Assembly: GCA_024682415.1 (NCBI GenBank)
Contig: JAIKZG010000012.1
Location: 1-64,000 of the forward strand
Length of the DNA: 64,000 nt
Direction of reading: 5' to 3'
From: Prevotella sp.
Lineage (GTDB): Bacteria; Bacteroidota; Bacteroidia; Bacteroidales; Bacteroidaceae
This document shows, piece after piece, positions 25,395 through 33,791 of the stretch (position 1 is the first letter of the stretch; each line of letters begins with the position of its first letter). The notes under the pieces were generated by a model. It did no database searches and had not been told where the DNA came from. It saw nothing but the letters and a program-made list of their open reading frames with translations. The translations under genes were made by a program, and so were the position numbers.

Positions 25395-27635
25395 ATGATA
25401 TATGTAGACGTGATATTACCGGTGCCCGTAAACGGACTGTTTACTTATGCCGTGCCCGACAGTATGGAGAAGAGGGCAAAGGCAGGGATGCGTGTGCTCG
25501 TGCCTTTCGGACGCTCAAAGACCTACACGGGCATTATAGCGCGTGAGCATGTGGGCGAGAAGCCCGACTTCAAGGTGAAAGACATATACTCATTTGCCGA
25601 CGACATGCCTATGCTATTGCCTCAGCAGCTGAGGATATGGCAATGGATTTCCACTTACTATATGTGCAGCATAGGCGATGTGTATAAGGCAGCCATGCCA
25701 CAGGGACTGAAAGAGGAAGACGGCTATCGCCCGAGGATGGAGACGTATATAGGCTTGCATGCCAACATGATAGACGAGCGAAGCATCGTCATTGCCCACA
25801 GCATGCTTGGCAGAGCCATTGGGCAGAAGCGTGTGCTCGACGCATATCTTGAGCTATCGAAAGGAGGCAGGGAGATAACGCGCGAGGAGCTTATGAACTC
25901 CACTCACTGCACGTCTGCCATCATCAATGAGCTAAAGAAGAAAAACATACTTCGCGAATATAAAAAGGAGGTAGGACGACTGAAGCAGGCCACAGGCGAA
26001 GCCGTGGAGCTGCCCCATGCCCTCAACGAGAAGCAGCAAGACGCTTACAACGGCATTATGATGCAGTTTATGAAGAAGAACGTGGTGCTGCTCCATGGCG
26101 TAACGTCGAGCGGAAAGACCGAGATTTATATTCATCTTATCAGTCAGGCTATAAAGGAGCATAAGCAGGTGCTCTATCTGCTGCCCGAGATTGCCCTCAC
26201 CGTGCAGATTACTACAAGGCTGCAAAGGGTGTTTGGCAACAAGCTTGGCATTTACCACTCCAAATACAGCGACGCTGAGAGGGTGGAGATATGGAAGAAG
26301 CAGCTATCAGATAATCCATATAGCGTGATATTAGGCGCGAGAAGCGCGGTGTTTCTGCCTTTCACCAACCTTGGGCTTGTAATCATCGACGAGGAACACG
26401 AGACGAGCTTCAAGCAGCAAGAGCCTGCCCCACGCTACCATGCTCGCTCCGTGGCTATCATGCTTGCTCAGATGTATGGGGCGAAGACATTGCTCGGCAC
26501 TGCCACTCCGTCGGTAGACAGCTACTACAACGTAAGGCAGAATAAATATGGGCTTGTGGAGCTGAAGGAGCGATACAAGGGCATAGAGCTGCCCGATGTT
26601 CATGTGATAGACGTGAAGGATTTGCGCCATCGCAAGATGATGAGCGGCCCTCTCTCGCCCGACCTCATGGCAGGCATAAGAAAGGCTCTCGACAAGGGTG
26701 AGCAGGTGATATTGTTTCAGAACAGGCGTGGCTTCTCCCCTATCGTGGAATGCAAGCAGTGCGGATGGACTCCACGCTGTGAGAACTGCGACGTTTCGCT
26801 CACCTATCATAAGAACACCAACACCATGGTGTGCCATTACTGTGGCTACACCTACAAAGTGCCGCAGCGTTGCCCTAACTGCGAGAGCGACAACCTCATA
26901 AGCATAGGCTTCGGCACGGAGAAGATAGAGGAAGTGATACAGGCGAATTATCCCGACGCGAGGATAGGGCGCATGGATCTCGACACCACTCACACCCGTG
27001 GGGCTTATGAGCGACTTATTAATGATTTCTCCACCGGCAAGACCAACATACTTATAGGCACGCAGATGGTGACAAAGGGTTTGGATTTCGACAACGTGAG
27101 CCTTGTGGGCATTCTCGATGCCGACTCCATGCTCAAGGCTGGTGATTTCAGAGCTGCCGAGAGGGCGTTCACCATGATGGAACAGGTGAGCGGAAGGGCA
27201 GGCAGAAAGGGCAAGCGTGGCACTGTGATGCTACAGACGCGCGAAGCTGACTCGCCAGTGATAAAGCAGGTGGTGAATAATGACTATGCCGACTTCTATC
27301 TGCACGAGATAGCAGAGAGAGTAGCGTTTAAGTTTCCTCCCGTGTGCAACATGATATATATCTATCTGCGCCATAGCAATGAGCGCCTTGTCAGCTCTGC
27401 CGCTACAGAGTTTGCGAGCCGACTAAGGCAATGGCTTGGCAATCGTGTGCTTGGCCCAGCCGCCCCTCCTGTGGGCAGAGTGAGGAAATACTTCATTCAG
27501 CGCATCATGCTTCGCCCAGAGAAGGAGTTCTCCCGTCAGGCTCTGCGCAAATATCTGCTCGACACTCAATCTGCCCTCCTTGCCGACAAGCGTTATGCCG
27601 CCATCCAGATATATTATGATGTAGATCCTATGTAA
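25395..27635 (+). CDS. priA: Primosomal protein N' (PriA helicase)
   Basis: A 746-residue superfamily 2 helicase that reloads the replicative helicase at stalled forks. The N-terminal DNA-binding domain starts YVDVILPVPVNGLFTY. The Walker A motif GVTSSGKTE lies near residue 236 and DEEH near residue 327. The zinc-binding insert has the CxxC pairs CKQCGWTPRCENC and CHYCGY with RCPNC between about residues 453 and 495. The length is normal and the C-terminal helicase motifs are intact. It is divergent from the SIMPL gene and ends at a bidirectional terminator. Confidence 0.95.
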   Translation: MIYVDVILPVPVNGLFTYAVPDSMEKRAKAGMRVLVPFGRSKTYTGIIAREHVGEKPDFKVKDIYSFADDMPMLLPQQLRIWQWISTYYMCSIGDVYKAAMPQGLKEEDGYRPRMETYIGLHANMIDERSIVIAHSMLGRAIGQKRVLDAYLELSKGGREITREELMNSTHCTSAIINELKKKNILREYKKEVGRLKQATGEAVELPHALNEKQQDAYNGIMMQFMKKNVVLLHGVTSSGKTEIYIHLISQAIKEHKQVLYLLPEIALTVQITTRLQRVFGNKLGIYHSKYSDAERVEIWKKQLSDNPYSVILGARSAVFLPFTNLGLVIIDEEHETSFKQQEPAPRYHARSVAIMLAQMYGAKTLLGTATPSVDSYYNVRQNKYGLVELKERYKGIELPDVHVIDVKDLRHRKMMSGPLSPDLMAGIRKALDKGEQVILFQNRRGFSPIVECKQCGWTPRCENCDVSLTYHKNTNTMVCHYCGYTYKVPQRCPNCESDNLISIGFGTEKIEEVIQANYPDARIGRMDLDTTHTRGAYERLINDFSTGKTNILIGTQMVTKGLDFDNVSLVGILDADSMLKAGDFRAAERAFTMMEQVSGRAGRKGKRGTVMLQTREADSPVIKQVVNNDYADFYLHEIAERVAFKFPPVCNMIYIYLRHSNERLVSSAATEFASRLRQWLGNRVLGPAAPPVGRVRKYFIQRIMLRPEKEFSRQALRKYLLDTQSALLADKRYAAIQIYYDVDPM

Positions 27636-27654
27636 ATCATCGCAATATGAATAC

Positions 27655-27694
27655 GATAAAAGCCCGATTTCTCATGTGGAATCGGGCTTTTATC
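27655..27694. terminator. Bidirectional terminator between priA and the acyltransferase pseudogene
   Basis: A perfect 15-bp stem GATAAAAGCCCGATT (27655-27669) with 27680-27694 and a 10-nt loop. Its core AAAGCCCGAtTCC-like sequence recurs in the terminators at 29351 and 30372. Confidence 0.85.
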
Positions 27695-27697
27695 ATA

Positions 27698-28632
27698 CTA
27701 TCTCATTATATATCGCTTACCGAATACTAACGACAAATGCGTCTTATCCATACATTTACCTATCATCAGGCTGCCGGCAAGACAAAAGATGATGGTGAAG
27801 AATGTGAAAAGGAACTGTGTGCCGTCAAACTTAAACAATGGCAGAAACAGCTTTGCCGCCATTGTGAATATGGTGTGAAACAGGTAGATGGGCAGCGTGT
27901 TTCTCCCTACATACAGCGCCACCGCCTGCGCTTCGCCCTCCACATATTCCGACAGCTTGAAGATGAATGATATGAAGCATATCGAGGCGCACAACACTGA
28001 GAGCATTCCCCAGTCGTGGAAAGCAGCTTTAGTAACTATAAACGAGAATGGTATCGCTGTCCAGAAGCTGCCCTTAAAGCACTGCGTTATGTCGCTGCAA
28101 TACTGCCTTATCGCCACGCCTATGAAATAATATGCCGCGCTATTTATGGCGAGAAACGGAGTGTATTGCGCCACGAGAAGCAGCACAAAGGCAAACACCG
28201 ACAGCCTTGCAGCACTGCTATATCGCCTTGCCATGCGAAATGATATGTAATTCAGCATGCCACACACTATCATCGTGTGGATAAACCAATATTGCCCTAT
28301 CGACGTTACGCATATCACGCGGTACATTGTAGCTGCGTCGAGCCTTGTTATTCCATCCCTTACGGGCAGATACAATGACGCTACGGCATATCCCGTCACC
28401 ATAATCACGTAAGGCAGCGCAAGCCTTATGATATATAAAGAAAATTCTTTGACTGTTTTTTTACATTTACCAAGTATCCCGTGATAATGAGGAATGTAGG
28501 CATGATAAACGACAGTATGTCTGCCTTCACATCTGGATACAGATTACCGAAGCTCACGATATGCACCAATATCACGAGCATTATCAATACGGCTCGCAAG
28601 AAATCTATCTGCTTACAATATGTTTTTGGCAT
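27698..28632 (-). pseudogene. Acyltransferase 3 family membrane protein, frameshifted
   Basis: Two frames make up one protein. The N-terminal 68 codons (28632-28426) contain the family start IDFLRAVLIMLVILVH with a His in the first helix, as in OafA-type acyltransferases. The remainder (down to 27698) is multi-spanning and continues in the next frame. They meet in a run of seven A on the coding strand (28462-28456): one more A would read VNVKKTVKEFSLYIIRLALP without a break. A full protein would have about 311 residues and would modify a surface glycan or lipid. Broken gene, phase-variable switch or sequencing error are all possible. Confidence 0.75.
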
Positions 28633-28656
28633 AGAATATGATTAGTATGTGTGTTA

Positions 28657-29079
28657 TTATCTTTGATTGAAAACAAAGGCTAATCCATCGCTTTCATATA
28701 ATCTAAACTTATGGTCAGAACTTACTAATGGTATTCTGTCGGATATAGCTTGCGCAATAATCAATCTATCCATCGGATCGCGATGGTCGGCATGCATTGG
28801 AAGTCTTGCGTATGTATCAAGGTTTAATTCGGTGATATATACAATTGTAATTCCTGCATCTTGCAACCATCTTTTAACGTCTTCAGGAGATTTATATTCC
28901 GATTTTCTACTTGATACTTTGCCTATTTGGCATAAATGTATGAGTTCCGCAACGCATACAGAACTTGTCAACAAAGTATTAGAATAGTCTTTTAGTAAAG
29001 ATGTTATATCATTTGATAATTCATCTACTTTCTTAGTCCATAAGAAAATCAAGATGTTTGTATCGAGGAAGAATCTCAT
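28657..29079 (-). CDS. PIN-domain toxin (VapC-like)
   Basis: A 140-residue PIN-domain protein, a metal-dependent ribonuclease fold. The first acidic motif FLDTNILIFLW is at residues 4-14 with the Asp at residue 6; a second acidic residue lies in VCVAELIHL near residue 45; the late motif DHRDPMDRLIIAQA (about residues 98-111) supplies the remaining Asp residues. Length fits VapC toxins. The upstream 49-residue gene overlaps its start by one base, the normal antitoxin-toxin order. The target RNA is unknown. Confidence 0.85.
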   Translation of the reverse strand: MRFFLDTNILIFLWTKKVDELSNDITSLLKDYSNTLLTSSVCVAELIHLCQIGKVSSRKSEYKSPEDVKRWLQDAGITIVYITELNLDTYARLPMHADHRDPMDRLIIAQAISDRIPLVSSDHKFRLYESDGLAFVFNQR

Positions 29080-29228
29080 TATTTTAATACCGCTTTCATA
29101 TCATTGATTACAAGAGTATTGTCATAATTAGGCTGTTGTAACCATTCGCCTAATTTATTTAGCTTGCCAGTTAAATGCTTTTTGATTTCTTCCATCAATT
29201 CTCTTTCTTTTTTAGTCTGCTTTAGCAT
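29079..29228 (-). CDS. Putative 49-residue antitoxin of the PIN-domain toxin
   Basis: An ATG at 29228 opens a 49-codon frame whose stop overlaps the PIN toxin start (TAATG). The N-terminal half is a charged helix (KQTKKERELMEEIKKHL) and the C-terminal half, LGEWLQQPNYDNTLVINDM, could be the toxin-wrapping tail. It is much shorter than usual VapB antitoxins, with no visible AbrB or ribbon-helix-helix domain, so DNA binding is unclear. A promoter lies just upstream. The antitoxin role is inferred from position. Confidence 0.6.
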   Translation of the reverse strand: MLKQTKKERELMEEIKKHLTGKLNKLGEWLQQPNYDNTLVINDMKAVLK

Positions 29229-29260
29229 ATCCTATCATTATTATATTAATAACTTTGCTA

Positions 29261-29290
29261 CAAAAATAAATATAAAATGGCAGATACAAA
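29261..29290 (-). promoter_or_regulatory. Promoter of the PIN toxin-antitoxin pair
   Basis: TTTG (29290-29287) and TATTTTTG (29268-29261) on the minus strand, with an 18-bp spacer. The antitoxin start at 29228 follows after about 32 nt. Confidence 0.55.
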
Positions 29291-29350
29291 AATAAATTAC
29301 TGATAAAGTAATCTTTGTATGTTATGGAATAAAGATGAATTAATTACAGC

Positions 29351-29386
29351 AAAGCCCGACTCCTCACACGGGGGAATCGGGCTTTT
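29351..29386. terminator. Terminator after the small beta-barrel gene
   Basis: AAAGCCCGACTCC (29351-29363) pairs with GGAATCGGGCTTT (29373-29385), with one G.U position. It lies 31 bp beyond the stop of the gene at 29417. It is nearly the reverse complement of the terminator at 30372. Confidence 0.8.
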
Positions 29387-29416
29387 ACCGTATATAAGTA
29401 AGAGAATTGAGATTAG

Positions 29417-29944
29417 TTAAAATCGTAAACCGATAGTGACATACACGTTGCCATAGTTGGCGAAAGCAGAGTGGTGAGAGTCAATATAGCGGTAACCCAA
29501 GCCGAAGAAAGGCTTCACGCTGCTGTTCTTCGCCCCAAGATATTCCACAAGTTGCACCGTGTAGGCAGTGTTCTTCCAATTGCTGCCACCTACTGTCGTC
29601 GTAGCGCTTGCCTTCAAGTCAAGCGCATCGCTGCCACTCTTGTTTGTCCAGAGATTGTAGCCAAGTCCGCCACCAATGTTAGCAGCGCGCTCATAAGTCT
29701 TCACCGCGCCATTCTTGTAAAGTCCCGTCATGCCCTCTACGCTTGCGAAGGCATAGAAACGCTTCGTTACGTTTACTCCGGCATTGAATGTTGCCGTGAT
29801 AGGCGTGATGCCGTGCTGTTTTACGCCTGCGCCCATGTTGATTTCAAACATCAGCCTGTCTGCAAAACTCTTGTTCTCCTGGGCCATCATAGGCACTACC
29901 ATTCCGATGAGCAATAAGCCAATAAGCAACCATGTTCTTTTCAT
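29417..29944 (-). CDS. Small outer-membrane beta-barrel-like protein
   Basis: A 175-residue exported protein with a signal peptide ending PMMAQ near residue 21. The mature part alternates short amphipathic strands rich in Gly and aromatic residues (LMFEINMGAGV, FYAFASVEG, IGGGLGYNLWTN, PFFGLGYRYIDS) and ends VYVTIGLRF, the C-terminal Phe typical of outer-membrane barrels. The size fits an eight-stranded barrel. I cannot name a ligand. It stands alone, closed by a terminator. Confidence 0.7.
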   Translation of the reverse strand: MKRTWLLIGLLLIGMVVPMMAQENKSFADRLMFEINMGAGVKQHGITPITATFNAGVNVTKRFYAFASVEGMTGLYKNGAVKTYERAANIGGGLGYNLWTNKSGSDALDLKASATTTVGGSNWKNTAYTVQLVEYLGAKNSSVKPFFGLGYRYIDSHHSAFANYGNVYVTIGLRF

Positions 29945-30124
29945 ATTTTGATAATAGAATTAATAATAATGTTGTATTCTTTTAGTTATCATGAGATAGT
30001 ATTAACTTGCGAGGGCAAATATACTTAGAAATCTATAGCTCTCAATGCGATATGCGCATATTGTCAATATTATTAATCATAAGTAACATAGCGTAACTTA
30101 ATATTATATAAATGCCGAGGAAAG

Positions 30125-30156
30125 TTTGTGTATGAATGTGATTATGCTTACTTTTG
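30125..30156 (+). promoter_or_regulatory. Consensus promoter for the 45-residue ORF
   Basis: TTTG at 30125-30128, a 20-bp spacer and TACTTTTG at 30149-30156 match the consensus exactly. The start codon lies 44 bp further at 30201. Confidence 0.7.
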
Positions 30157-30200
30157 CTACTGCTAAAATTAAGACTGAATAATTAAAAACAAGGAACGAT

Positions 30201-30338
30201 ATGAAAGAACATTTTAAGCTAAGAGAGATACTCCCCATAGCGGCTATTATCACGAGCTGCGCGATAGTGGCATACAGGCTGATAGCGGGCGGTGAGCTGA
30301 TTATCATGCACTGGAGCATGAACAATAGCGAAGAGTAA
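30201..30338 (+). CDS. Small membrane protein, 45 residues
   Basis: A 45-codon frame between a consensus promoter and an intrinsic terminator. One membrane helix covers about residues 10-29 (LPIAAIITSCAIVAYRLIAG), with a basic N-terminus MKEHFKLRE and an acidic C-terminus NNSEE. I do not recognise it. The complete transcription unit of about 240 nt makes expression likely, either as a peptide or as an RNA. Confidence 0.55.
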   Translation: MKEHFKLREILPIAAIITSCAIVAYRLIAGGELIIMHWSMNNSEE

Positions 30339-30371
30339 TAAGAACATATATTTATAGACTATACAGCAATG

Positions 30372-30409
30372 AAAGCCCGATTCCCACGTGTGTGAGGAGT
30401 CGGGCTTTT
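30372..30409. terminator. Intrinsic terminator after the 45-residue ORF
   Basis: AAAGCCCGATTCC (30372-30384) pairs with GGAGTCGGGCTTT (30396-30408), followed by TTA. It is an inverted near-copy of the terminator at 29351, about 1 kb away. Confidence 0.8.
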
Positions 30410-30463
30410 AGCAATATTTCACAATAAGAGAGGTGCAAAGGTAAGAAGAATTTCATCACTGCT

Positions 30464-30495
30464 ATTGCAGGGATGAAAAAGAAGTGCTACTTTTG
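30464..30495 (+). promoter_or_regulatory. Promoter with no obvious gene behind it
   Basis: ATTG at 30464-30467, a 20-bp spacer and TACTTTTG at 30488-30495. The next credible start codon is 600 bp away at 31102. Confidence 0.5.
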
Positions 30496-30877
30496 CAAGT
30501 ACAAACAAAGACTAAGGACTACAGAAATGGAGAGATGATTCATTTAATATGATGGCAAGAATCCATATACTGGTAAAAAGATTACAAAAAGAAAAACATA
30601 TTGCGCAGTAGGACATCAAGTCGGCGCATTATGCAAAACACATTAAACTACAAATATATAACTTATTATGAACTGAAGATTTGTCTACACACGCATTGTG
30701 ATAATGCAAGGACTAAGAAAACGAACGGTAATACACAAGGCTGAATATGGCTACGCTATGCCCTCAAAGGCTTTAAAAGGCATGATGGCACTCGTGGCTT
30801 AGGGCATGAACAGGCTCGCAAAGCGAGGAAATGACTGATTCTAAGGGTATTAGAAAAGGTCGAAAATAGAAAATTTA

Positions 30878-30993
30878 GCACTTTCTACCGACGGGAGAAA
30901 AGGGCAAAATGCAGATTTTGGCACTTTCTACCGATGGGAGAAAAGGGCAAAATGCAGATTTGGGCACTTTCTACCGATGGGAGAAAAGGGCAT
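30878..30993. repeat. 43-bp tandem repeat, 2.7 copies
   Basis: Units start at 30878, 30921 and 30964 and open with GCACTTTCTACCG. The first two are complete and differ at a single base; the third stops after about 30 bases. Each unit has an internal CTTTCT/AGAAAAG inverted pair that could form a small hairpin. Confidence 0.9.
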
Positions 30994-31101
30994 TTAGAAT
31001 GTAGAAAATAGTTTCTGACGCTATAGGATTGCCATAAAAGGCATGAAAGTAGCCGAAGACATATATAGTTAACATAGTATTAATTTAAAATTTTAAAAAA
31101 A

Positions 31102-32088
31102 ATGGATGATATTTTAAATGGTATCAGAGTGGCAGCAATGCCAAATGCCACACAGTACGCATACATTCAGTATGTGATTACACGTTGTGAGGGCGACGCT
31201 AAAGTGATGGAGAAGATGGGCTCCGAAGTAAAGTCCCTCAAAGAGTTTTTCAACGTAGAGGATGAGCTGATGAACATGGTGAGCAAGACCGACTTGCTGA
31301 CAGCGCAGATTACATCCGTAGGCAATGAGCGCAAGAAGCTTTTTCAGAGCTACAAGAAAGCCGTAGATGGACTTACGGGTATTCCTCAGGAGGATAAGCG
31401 CAAGGCTGCAAACAATTTGCAGAAGCATCTCGCTACTTACAAGATTAACAACTATGCGCAGCTCGACAAGAAGACCGGCGTTTACGTGAATTTTGTAAAG
31501 GACTTGCAGACGGATCTCAAAGCCGATGTGGAGCTTCTTGGCTTGACTTCATTTGTAGATGGTTTCAACGATAAGACGGAACAGATACGCACTCTTATCG
31601 ACCAGCGCGACGAGGAGAACGCCAAGGTTACCAAGCAGGCAATGAACATTGCGCGCAAGAATGTGGAGAACGCTTATCTAAAGCTTAAAAAGCGTCTTAA
31701 CGCCTACATTGAGATTGAGGGATTTGAGCAGTATTCATCATTCATCAACCCTATCAACAAGAAGATAGAGCGCTTGAAGCGTGAAGCATTGCGCCCACAT
31801 AAGCGTAAGCAAGCCGACGACAAGAAGAACGACACCACCGACAAGGCCAAAGACGCCAAGACCTCTGGCAAGGGCAAGACTGGCAAAGAGCATAAGCCTG
31901 CCGACACTACAAGCAATAACGACGGCAAAACAGAGCTTCACCCTTCTGCCGACACTCAGCAGCCATCAGCCACAGAGCAGCCACAGAGCGCGGAGCCAAA
32001 GCAAGACGCTCCTAAGGACACCAATGAGCCTAAGCAGGATACCACTCCACAGAGTGGCGAGCCAGAGCCTATGAAGCCTGCTCAGTAA
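31102..32088 (+). CDS. DUF6261-like protein with disordered C-terminal tail
   Basis: A 328-residue protein. Residues 1-230 are almost wholly helical with heptad-like spacing, in the style of Bacteroidetes DUF6261 proteins. Residues 231-328 are a low-complexity tail of Lys, Asp, Thr, Pro, Gln and Glu (such as KDAKTSGKGKTGKEHKPADT) predicted to be disordered. There is no signal peptide. The protein at 62549 in this window has the same two-part design and is probably a distant paralogue. Function unknown. It is preceded by 0.7 kb without genes. Confidence 0.65.
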   Translation: MDDILNGIRVAAMPNATQYAYIQYVITRCEGDAKVMEKMGSEVKSLKEFFNVEDELMNMVSKTDLLTAQITSVGNERKKLFQSYKKAVDGLTGIPQEDKRKAANNLQKHLATYKINNYAQLDKKTGVYVNFVKDLQTDLKADVELLGLTSFVDGFNDKTEQIRTLIDQRDEENAKVTKQAMNIARKNVENAYLKLKKRLNAYIEIEGFEQYSSFINPINKKIERLKREALRPHKRKQADDKKNDTTDKAKDAKTSGKGKTGKEHKPADTTSNNDGKTELHPSADTQQPSATEQPQSAEPKQDAPKDTNEPKQDTTPQSGEPEPMKPAQ

Positions 32089-32139
32089 TCCTCGGCACAT
32101 TATGCCACGTAGCCTTATCAAAGGGTTATGGAATGAAAG

Positions 32140-32176
32140 AAGCTCGGCACGGATTAAGTTCCATGCCGAGCTTTCT
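32140..32176. terminator. Bidirectional terminator between DUF6261 gene and cysS
   Basis: AAGCTCGGCA (32140-32149) pairs with TGCCGAGCTT (32164-32173) around a 14-nt loop, between two convergent genes. Confidence 0.8.
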
Positions 32177-32217
32177 TGTTATTGATCGTTGCATTACGCC
32201 ACGCTATGAGAAGCGCG

Positions 32218-33708
32218 CTATACATTCAGCTTCCATACAGCTCCGTCCTTAGTATCCTTCACTTCGAAGCCATCGGCAGCGAGAGCGTCGCGAATCTGAT
32301 CGCTTGTAGCCCAGTCTTTGGCTGCCTTAGCCTTGGCACGAAGGTCGAGCACCATGTCTACCACCTTGCCGAAAGCCTCCTCACGGGCGCTGTTGTTGCC
32401 GGCTGCCTCTGCCTTAAGACCGAGAAGATCGAAAGCAAAGGTGTGGATAGTAGAGGTGAGCTTCTGCAAATCGTCGGCACTGATCTTTGCCTTATGGTCT
32501 ACGAGGGTGTTGATAAGATGGCACGCCTCGAAGAGATGGCTGATTACGACAGGAGTCTGGAAGTCGTCGTTCATGGCATCGTAGCACTGCTGTGGCAACT
32601 CGTCAATGAACTTCTTCACGCTATCGTCCGTAGTGCTCTCCGTCTGTATGCGCTCTATGTCCTTAATGCCACTCATAAGACGGTCGAGACCCTTCTCGCT
32701 TGCCACGAGAGCCTCATTAGAGAAGTCTACCGTGCCACGATAGTGGGCAGAGAGGATAAAGAAACGTATCGTCATAGGCGAATAAGCACGCTCAAGCTTT
32801 GGGTGGTCGCCTGTGAAGAACTGGTCGAGAGTGATGAAGTTGCCAAGACTCTTGCCCATCTTCTGCCCGTTGATGGTAATCATGTTGTTGTGCATCCAAT
32901 AGCGCACCATTGGCTCACCCTGGCTTGCCACTGCCTGAGCTATCTCGCACTCATGATGTGGGAACACAAGGTCCATGCCGCCGCCATGAATGTCGAACTG
33001 CTTGCCGAGATACTTTCTTCCCATAGCGGTGCACTCGCAATGCCAGCCCGGGAAACCCTCGCTCCATGGACTTGGCCAGCGCATGATGTGCTCAGGCTGA
33101 GCTTTCTTCCAGAGGGCGAAGTCCACTTGATTCTTCTTCTCTCCCACTCCGTCAAGTTCTCGGCTGGCGTTGATTACGTCGTCGAGGTTTCTGCCCGAAA
33201 GAATGCCATATTTATGGTCTTTGTTGTATTTCTCTATGTCGAAATATACTGAGCCGTTGCTCTCGTAGGCATAGCCATTGGCAAGAATCTCCTTCACAAG
33301 CTCTTCCTGCTCGATGATATGGCCTGTGGCGTGTGGCTCGATAGATGGCGGAAGCACATTGAGAGCCTTCATGGCGTCGTGGTAGCGGTTGGTGTAATAC
33401 TGTGCCACTTCCATAGGCTCAAGCTGCTCCAGGCGTGCCTTCTTAGCTATCTTGTCCTCACCCTCGTCGGCATCATGCTCAAGATGGCCCACATCGGTGA
33501 TGTTGCGCACATAGCGCACCTTATATCCTAAATGCTTGAGGTATCTGAATAGTATATCAAAAGTGATTGCCGGACGAGCATGACCTAAATGCGCGTCGCC
33601 ATACACTGTAGGGCCACACACATACATACCAACGTTGGGTGCATGCAATGGTTTGAACAATTCCTTTCTACGTGTAAGAGTGTTGTAGATAAAAAGTTTC
33701 TGTTCCAT
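32218..33708 (-). CDS. cysS: Cysteinyl-tRNA synthetase
   Basis: A 496-residue class I aminoacyl-tRNA synthetase charging tRNA-Cys. The zinc-ligand Cys31 and the HIGH-like HLGH at residues 40-43 lie in [13 protein letters not shown]. The KMSKS-like loop is KMGKSLGN near residue 288. The zinc site is completed by GWHCECT near residue 232. Length is normal. It lies downstream of the sulfur-mobilising suf operon, 83 bp from sufS, which fits a shared link to cysteine. The gap holds the inverted-repeat motif also seen before dxr and ddl. Confidence 0.96.
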   Translation of the reverse strand: MEQKLFIYNTLTRRKELFKPLHAPNVGMYVCGPTVYGDAHLGHARPAITFDILFRYLKHLGYKVRYVRNITDVGHLEHDADEGEDKIAKKARLEQLEPMEVAQYYTNRYHDAMKALNVLPPSIEPHATGHIIEQEELVKEILANGYAYESNGSVYFDIEKYNKDHKYGILSGRNLDDVINASRELDGVGEKKNQVDFALWKKAQPEHIMRWPSPWSEGFPGWHCECTAMGRKYLGKQFDIHGGGMDLVFPHHECEIAQAVASQGEPMVRYWMHNNMITINGQKMGKSLGNFITLDQFFTGDHPKLERAYSPMTIRFFILSAHYRGTVDFSNEALVASEKGLDRLMSGIKDIERIQTESTTDDSVKKFIDELPQQCYDAMNDDFQTPVVISHLFEACHLINTLVDHKAKISADDLQKLTSTIHTFAFDLLGLKAEAAGNNSAREEAFGKVVDMVLDLRAKAKAAKDWATSDQIRDALAADGFEVKDTKDGAVWKLNV

Positions 33709-33740
33709 TTTAAATGTTTGTAAATGTATTTAGTTTTTTC

Positions 33741-33770
33741 TGCATGAAGAATAAATTATCCATGCACGGA
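33741..33770 (-). promoter_or_regulatory. Inverted-repeat motif upstream of cysS
   Basis: TGCATG (33741-33746) and CATGCA (33761-33766) are separated by 14 bases. On the coding strand it begins TCCGTGCATG and lies 32 nt before the cysS start, the same geometry as at dxr. Confidence 0.55.
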
Positions 33771-33791
33771 AATAATATTTCTATCGCACGA

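Larger units (their letters stand above)
30410..31101. other. 0.7-kb region without a convincing gene
   Basis: The stretch holds a consensus-like promoter at 30464-30495, several frames of at most 37 codons with no recognisable features, and a 43-bp tandem repeat at 30878-30993. It ends at the DUF6261 gene. The downstream part may be a long leader for that gene or an RNA of its own. Confidence 0.5.

Noticed and set aside
30631..30744. 37-codon frame in the repeat region
   Set aside because: There is no hydrophobic, repeated or conserved feature and no close promoter; likely chance.
30878..30993. Tandem repeats as a CRISPR array
   Set aside because: The 43-bp units follow one another without spacers and there are no cas genes.
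32176..33252. 358-codon frame on the plus strand
   Set aside because: It lies opposite cysS, which is certain from its motifs; it is a shadow frame.
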